A stretch of 26,772 nucleotides of DNA from a virus, in IMG/VR virus record IMGVR_UViG_3300032316_000961, positions 1 through 26,772 of that record. One strand, written 5' to 3'. Of this stretch, positions 23,554 to 26,772 are shown in pieces. The notes under the pieces are model-generated. The model did no database searches, was not told the DNA's origin, and saw only the letters and a program-made list of their open reading frames with translations. Positions within the stretch are counted from its first letter, which is position 1, and each line of letters opens with the position of its first letter. The position numbers were made by a program, and so were the translations under genes.

Positions 23554-24672
23554 ATGTCTGTTTCAACAGCAAATGTCTGTCCGGCTATACTTACTAGCTT
23601 GGCAATCAATGAGATATTCAATCCGTCCAATGCCGCACAATTCAATGGCACTCTGGGCGCACTCCACCATCCCGAAAACTTGGCCCGTGGTCAGGTGATT
23701 CGCGGAGCCAACAACGATGGTACCGGCCATAAAAAGTCTGTGCGCGTTGTTTACAAGCGCAGGCAGGTTGCCGATGATGCGGTAAGTACCAAAAACTGCG
23801 ACCTCGGACCCGAACTGCCGTACATCGAAGAGGAGGTGTCCATCAACAATTACAAGGGCATCAACTATCTGGTGACCGAAGACAAGCTGCGGACATTCTG
23901 CGAAGCCTACTCTTCGCTGGTTCAGATTACCGGTGCCTCTACTCCTGGTCAGATTGCCGGCCGTGCCGTTCAGATTGGTGCCGCTCAAGGTGCTGTATCG
24001 GTAGCACTTGAAATCTTTAATGACATGCAGCTGTCCATCTACGGATTGAAGCAGTCAATCAACCAGGATCTTCTCGGTACCTTGGCCTCTGGTGCCGGTA
24101 CTTGGGTTGGCGGTAACGCGACAAATGCCTATCAGGTTCAGGCTTCTGACGGTGGTCCTTACCTCGATGGATTGTGGGATATGAAGCAGGATTACACCAT
24201 CGCTGGTCAGACCTCTGCTCCCATCATCATCACTGGTGCCAACGCTCTGCACCGCATCTGGATGAACGACAGCCGGTTTTTCGGTCAGGCTGCGAACGGC
24301 ATCAACTTTGCCGAGGTTCGCGCACGGACCGGAATTGCCGACCTCTACTATGACGAGAACGTAGCTGCTGAACTTGGCAACCAGACTAAGTCTATCATCT
24401 TTGCTCCAGGTTCTGCTCTGTTTCTGCCATTTCCCCAGTATGTGGGTAATTTCGGCCAGATTGGAACGATGACTCGCTTCACCATGCCGATGCCTGGCAT
24501 CGATGGCATGACGATGGATGTGCGCATTCTGCCCAACGAGTGCGACGAGAACTACGCAATCTGGATGGAGGTGTTCTACGAACTCTACGTTCCTCCGACC
24601 GACATGTTCTCGAACACGGACAACCTCGATGGCGTGAACGGAGTCTTCCAAGCGACTTTTACTCAGGCGTAA
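23554..24672 (+). CDS. Major capsid protein
   Basis: From ATG 23554, four bases after the scaffold stop, this is 372 residues; an in-frame TTG at 23521 lies inside the scaffold gene and is unlikely. The predicted fold is that of HK97-type shells: N-arm, RGQVIRGANNDG and KKSVRVVYKRRQ in an E-loop-like segment, and a beta-rich peripheral domain with ILPNECDENYAIWMEVFYELY near the C-terminus. Position after a scaffold and before a terminator, and length, fit. No cleavage signal is obvious. The short -1 frame extension after it is treated in the findings. Confidence 0.85.
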   Translation: MSVSTANVCPAILTSLAINEIFNPSNAAQFNGTLGALHHPENLARGQVIRGANNDGTGHKKSVRVVYKRRQVADDAVSTKNCDLGPELPYIEEEVSINNYKGINYLVTEDKLRTFCEAYSSLVQITGASTPGQIAGRAVQIGAAQGAVSVALEIFNDMQLSIYGLKQSINQDLLGTLASGAGTWVGGNATNAYQVQASDGGPYLDGLWDMKQDYTIAGQTSAPIIITGANALHRIWMNDSRFFGQAANGINFAEVRARTGIADLYYDENVAAELGNQTKSIIFAPGSALFLPFPQYVGNFGQIGTMTRFTMPMPGIDGMTMDVRILPNECDENYAIWMEVFYELYVPPTDMFSNTDNLDGVNGVFQATFTQA

Positions 24673-24730
24673 TCGGCACAACCGCGTTCTCAGACGGCTA
24701 CACTGACGGGTTCGCATAGCGGTTACGCAA

Positions 24731-24762
24731 AAAAAAGGCCACGGCAAAACCGTGGCTTTTTT
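24731..24762. terminator. Bidirectional terminator between capsid and recombination genes
   Basis: GCCACGG (24738-24744), loop CAAAA, and CCGTGGC (24750-24756) form a perfect seven-pair stem, with A residues before it and six T after (24757-24762). It closes the capsid operon and the convergent minus operon. Confidence 0.9.
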
Positions 24763-24791
24763 CATGTTTACACCAAATTAAAAACAAATCC

Positions 24792-25322
24792 CTATTTGAT
24801 GCTGATCGCGTAATTCTCGCGCAAGATAACTCCGGGAATCAATACACCATCCTGCAATGCTTTCTTGAGCGCGACCTTATCCGGCTCCGGTGGCGGTGCT
24901 GGCTTGATGCGGAAAAACTCTGCTGGTATCTCGGTCTGGTCCTCGATTGCGACTACCTGCGACCGTCTGGTGGAGAGCGACACAATGCCATCGCTGTCGG
25001 CAGATTCGTACCGGTAAATGCCCTTGCTGTCCTGCGACCCGAAGGTCATCAGGCCATTCAGCAGGGCTTGCTCCAGCCTCTCCAGCAGCACGGACTTGCG
25101 CTTTTTGAATGCCTGAACTCTCTTGAGTTCAGCATCGGCTGCGGCTATGTCGGCTTCCAGCTTCTGGATGAACTTAGCGTAGCCTTTGGCCTTGCTCTGC
25201 CAGGCATCGCTGGTTATGGTGAGCAGTTCGGCCAGATCCTCGGTGAGTTCGCCTTCTTGGGCCTCGACCTGGTCCATTATGGCCTCGTATGAGGCGATGA
25301 TGTTAAAAAGGGATTGACTCAT
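24792..25322 (-). CDS. Siphovirus Gp157-family protein
   Basis: This 176-residue protein, from ATG 25322 (upstream in-frame codons lie inside the ATPase gene), matches the Siphovirus Gp157 pattern: helical coiled-coil start with QVEAQEGELTEDL, DAWQSKAKGYAKFIQKLEAD, then AFKKRKSVLLERLEQALL, and the C-terminal strand region with DQTEIPAEFFRIKP and KVALKKALQDGVLIPGV. These proteins accompany phage recombination genes and have been linked to resistance, with unclear mechanism. It overlaps the upstream ATPase by 20 bases, so the two are co-translated. Confidence 0.85.
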   Translation of the reverse strand: MSQSLFNIIASYEAIMDQVEAQEGELTEDLAELLTITSDAWQSKAKGYAKFIQKLEADIAAADAELKRVQAFKKRKSVLLERLEQALLNGLMTFGSQDSKGIYRYESADSDGIVSLSTRRSQVVAIEDQTEIPAEFFRIKPAPPPEPDKVALKKALQDGVLIPGVILRENYAISIK

Positions 25323-26232
25323 TGTCTTGCTGAATAATTTGTTCGAGTTTCTCTGTAATGCGGTTAAGGTAGACCGTGGCCTTCTGCGCATCCAATCCGG
25401 GTGCGGTGATAAACGGCTCCCACTTGGCGCGATCCTCATCGGTGAAGGCTGGATTGGCAAGTGCTTCCCGGATTTCAATAATTACCGGATTCTTCACGGG
25501 TGCTGGTTGTGCAACCTGCGGCTCCGGCTTTGGCGCGATGCCCTTCTCGCACCACTCTTTAATCTCTTTTCCGGTGTCCTCGGTAATGATGAAGGGTGGC
25601 CGACCCTCGAAGAGATTGGTACGGTCTTTCGACACGATCGCCATGTGGGTATCGCGGTCGATGTTTAGCGATACGGTCAGTTCGTACTCCCAACCCTCGC
25701 GCTGGATGTCTTTCATCCCTACCTTATGAACCTTCTTACCCTCGCCCATAACCGTCTCCATTTTTGACCGGGTGCATGTTATAATGTGCGCATCAGCTTG
25801 CAGCACTTTCTGGACGAACTGATCGTGCCTTGGCGTGGTCTCATTCCACGCTGACCAGGTATTGCCTTTATACTTGGCCGCTGCCAGCGCATCATTGCTC
25901 TCCAGGCATCCACCCGGGCCGGACCATTCGTGGCTGCTGGAGTCAAGAATGATGACCTGCATGCCGGCCTTCAGGCAGAGGTCGATTGCCTGAATGTACC
26001 GCTCCGGGCTGAATGGAGCGGAGAGGTCTATTGTATTAAACTCTCCGAGGTGAGAGTAAAGGCTGGCCGACCCGTTCTCGGTATCGATGACAGCTATTTT
26101 AGCCCAGTCTCCGCAGAGGCCGTAAGCCATCCGGAGTGCGGAGTAGGTTTTCCCGGCACCGGAGGGTGCTGAGAGGTTAAGCCGAAGGAAGACCCTCTTG
26201 CGTTCGGCTCTTTGGAGTGATAATTGATTCAT
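25303..26232 (-). CDS. Sak4-like phage ATPase (RecA-fold)
   Basis: From ATG 26232 this is 309 residues; a longer frame to 26316 crosses the terminator and promoter and is unlikely. Walker A is SAPSGAGKTYSAL (21-33), IAVIDTENGSASLY lies at 46-59 and Walker B is VIILDSSSHEW (93-103), the order of AAA_24/Sak4-type phage RecA-like proteins that act in single-strand annealing recombination. A C-terminal proline-rich linker (PKPEPQVAQPAPVKNP) and a helical tail follow. It is paired with a Gp157 gene. It has its own promoter and is first in a two-gene minus operon. Confidence 0.85.
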   Translation of the reverse strand: MNQLSLQRAERKRVFLRLNLSAPSGAGKTYSALRMAYGLCGDWAKIAVIDTENGSASLYSHLGEFNTIDLSAPFSPERYIQAIDLCLKAGMQVIILDSSSHEWSGPGGCLESNDALAAAKYKGNTWSAWNETTPRHDQFVQKVLQADAHIITCTRSKMETVMGEGKKVHKVGMKDIQREGWEYELTVSLNIDRDTHMAIVSKDRTNLFEGRPPFIITEDTGKEIKEWCEKGIAPKPEPQVAQPAPVKNPVIIEIREALANPAFTDEDRAKWEPFITAPGLDAQKATVYLNRITEKLEQIIQQDNESIPF

Positions 26233-26239
26233 AACGCAA

Positions 26240-26270
26240 CAAAAGTAAGCAACGAAAGTAAGAACACAAA
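26240..26270 (-). promoter_or_regulatory. Strong putative minus-strand promoter for recombination genes
   Basis: On the minus strand TTTG (26270-26267), a 19-base spacer and TACTTTTG (26247-26240) match the Bacteroidota consensus, seven bases before the ATG of the ATPase gene. The -33 lies in the A-run of the adjacent terminator. Confidence 0.7.
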
Positions 26271-26294
26271 AAAACCGACAAAAAATCTGCCGGT
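26268..26294 (-). terminator. Rho-independent terminator of the 126-residue protein gene
   Basis: On the minus strand ACCGGCA (26294-26288), a seven-base loop and TGTCGGT (26280-26274) form a seven-pair stem with one G-T pair, followed by a run of T. It lies directly upstream of, and overlaps, the ATPase promoter. Confidence 0.7.
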
Positions 26295-26327
26295 CTTTCT
26301 TTCCAAAACATAACAAAGTGAAACTAT

Positions 26328-26708
26328 CTAGCTGTTCTTCTGTGGCTTGTACAACTGTTTTGCAGCCTCAATATTTTTTTCAGTCAGGTAAAGTTTGAAA
26401 GGCCGGCCGAATCCTGGCACTCGGTCGAGGTGTTGGTGGTGGTATTTCAGCACGTGATCCGGCACTCCTGATACTCGCTGAAACTCCCGTGTAGTAACTA
26501 GGTGAACTACCTCACCTTCGCCATACTGACCCGGTGATCCTCCCATTTTTAGAACCTCGAGATGGTTCCTCCTATTAAGGAGAAAGCGTTCGCGGCTTGC
26601 CGAATCAAGTTCTGGTGCCTTGTCAAACCGGTCGCGGTTGCGTGTAATCACGAACTTACTCAGGCCGGCCCAGGTGGCGAAATCGGTCGAATGCACTGCT
26701 AATATCAT
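26328..26708 (-). CDS. Hypothetical protein, possible DNA-binding early protein
   Basis: This 126-residue basic protein begins MILAVHSTDFATWAGLSKFV. The second half, VTTREFQRVSGVPDHVLKYH then GRPFKLYLTEKNIEAAKQLY, has the cadence of a small winged-helix excisionase-like fold, but the family is not clear. It ends just before a terminator and lies upstream of the recombination pair, so it may be an early regulator. A near-consensus promoter with 4 bases to its ATG is present at 26713-26744. Confidence 0.6.
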   Translation of the reverse strand: MILAVHSTDFATWAGLSKFVITRNRDRFDKAPELDSASRERFLLNRRNHLEVLKMGGSPGQYGEGEVVHLVTTREFQRVSGVPDHVLKYHHQHLDRVPGFGRPFKLYLTEKNIEAAKQLYKPQKNS

Positions 26709-26712
26709 GGCG

Positions 26713-26744
26713 CAAAAGTCTACCTTTTATTGCAAGGTTGCAAA
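26713..26744 (-). promoter_or_regulatory. Possible leaderless minus-strand promoter (one mismatch)
   Basis: TTTG (26744-26741), a 20-base spacer and GACTTTTG (26720-26713, one mismatch from TAnnTTTG) lie 4 bases before the ATG at 26708-26706. Confidence 0.4.
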
Positions 26745-26772
26745 TCGGGCTGCAATGCGGTGGTTTTCAGCA

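Noticed and set aside
24055-24765. Long open frame antisense to the capsid gene (236 codons)
   Set aside because: It lies opposite the major capsid protein and runs through the terminator, with no independent features.
1-26772. tRNA, CRISPR, integrase, insertion sequences and attachment sites
   Set aside because: No cloverleaf-like tRNA region, spaced repeats, recombinase motif or flanking duplications were seen in reading the window.

Overview
The window is part of the genome of a tailed, siphovirus-like bacteriophage of a Bacteroidota host. The phage assignment rests on a recognisable virion set: large terminase, tape measure, portal, MuF-like head protein, scaffold, HK97-type major capsid protein and endolysin. 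The host assignment rests on repeated TAnnTTTG boxes, several with a TTG about 19-22 bases upstream (the Bacteroidota -7/-33 promoter), and on gene starts that lack Shine-Dalgarno sequences and instead have A-rich or no leaders. No tRNA, rRNA, CRISPR array, integrase or insertion sequence is visible.

Layout. 1-486 (minus): a truncated holin-like two-helix membrane protein and a spanin-like anchored helical protein. 498-1268 (plus): an M15-type endolysin and two small genes. 1344-3043: terminase small and large subunits. 3061-6934: a small structural-type protein, a small membrane protein, a tail-assembly-chaperone-like gene with a strong -1 frameshift signal, and the tape measure. A terminator and a new promoter follow, then 7020-13572 carries tail-tip/baseplate proteins, a fibre with YadA-head-like repeats and a possible tail tube protein. 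13575-17519: portal, MuF protein, a small Cys protein and an unknown probable virion protein. 17491-20382 (minus): a compressed seven-gene operon with three probable glycosyltransferases, one of the beta-1,4-galactosyltransferase (GT7) type. 20451-24672 (plus): head-tail connector-like genes, a GT25 glycosyltransferase, scaffold and major capsid protein. A bidirectional terminator separates this from the minus-strand pair of a Gp157-family protein and a Sak4-like ATPase (24792-26232), preceded by an unknown gene (26328-26708).

Working together, the plus-strand genes package DNA and build head and tail, and the glycosyltransferases, lying inside the structural region, probably decorate virion proteins or the host surface. 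The minus-strand genes at the right end look like an early recombination module. The gene order is unusual: the tail block lies between terminase and portal, and the capsid comes last.

The observations most worth checking are the T-tract frameshift signal upstream of the tape measure, putative leaderless promoters with a fixed 4-base spacing to ATG, two parS-like palindromes embedded in unrelated genes, DnaJ-like CxxCxGxG motifs in the portal, a possible alternative C-terminus of the capsid protein, and the glycosyltransferase operon.
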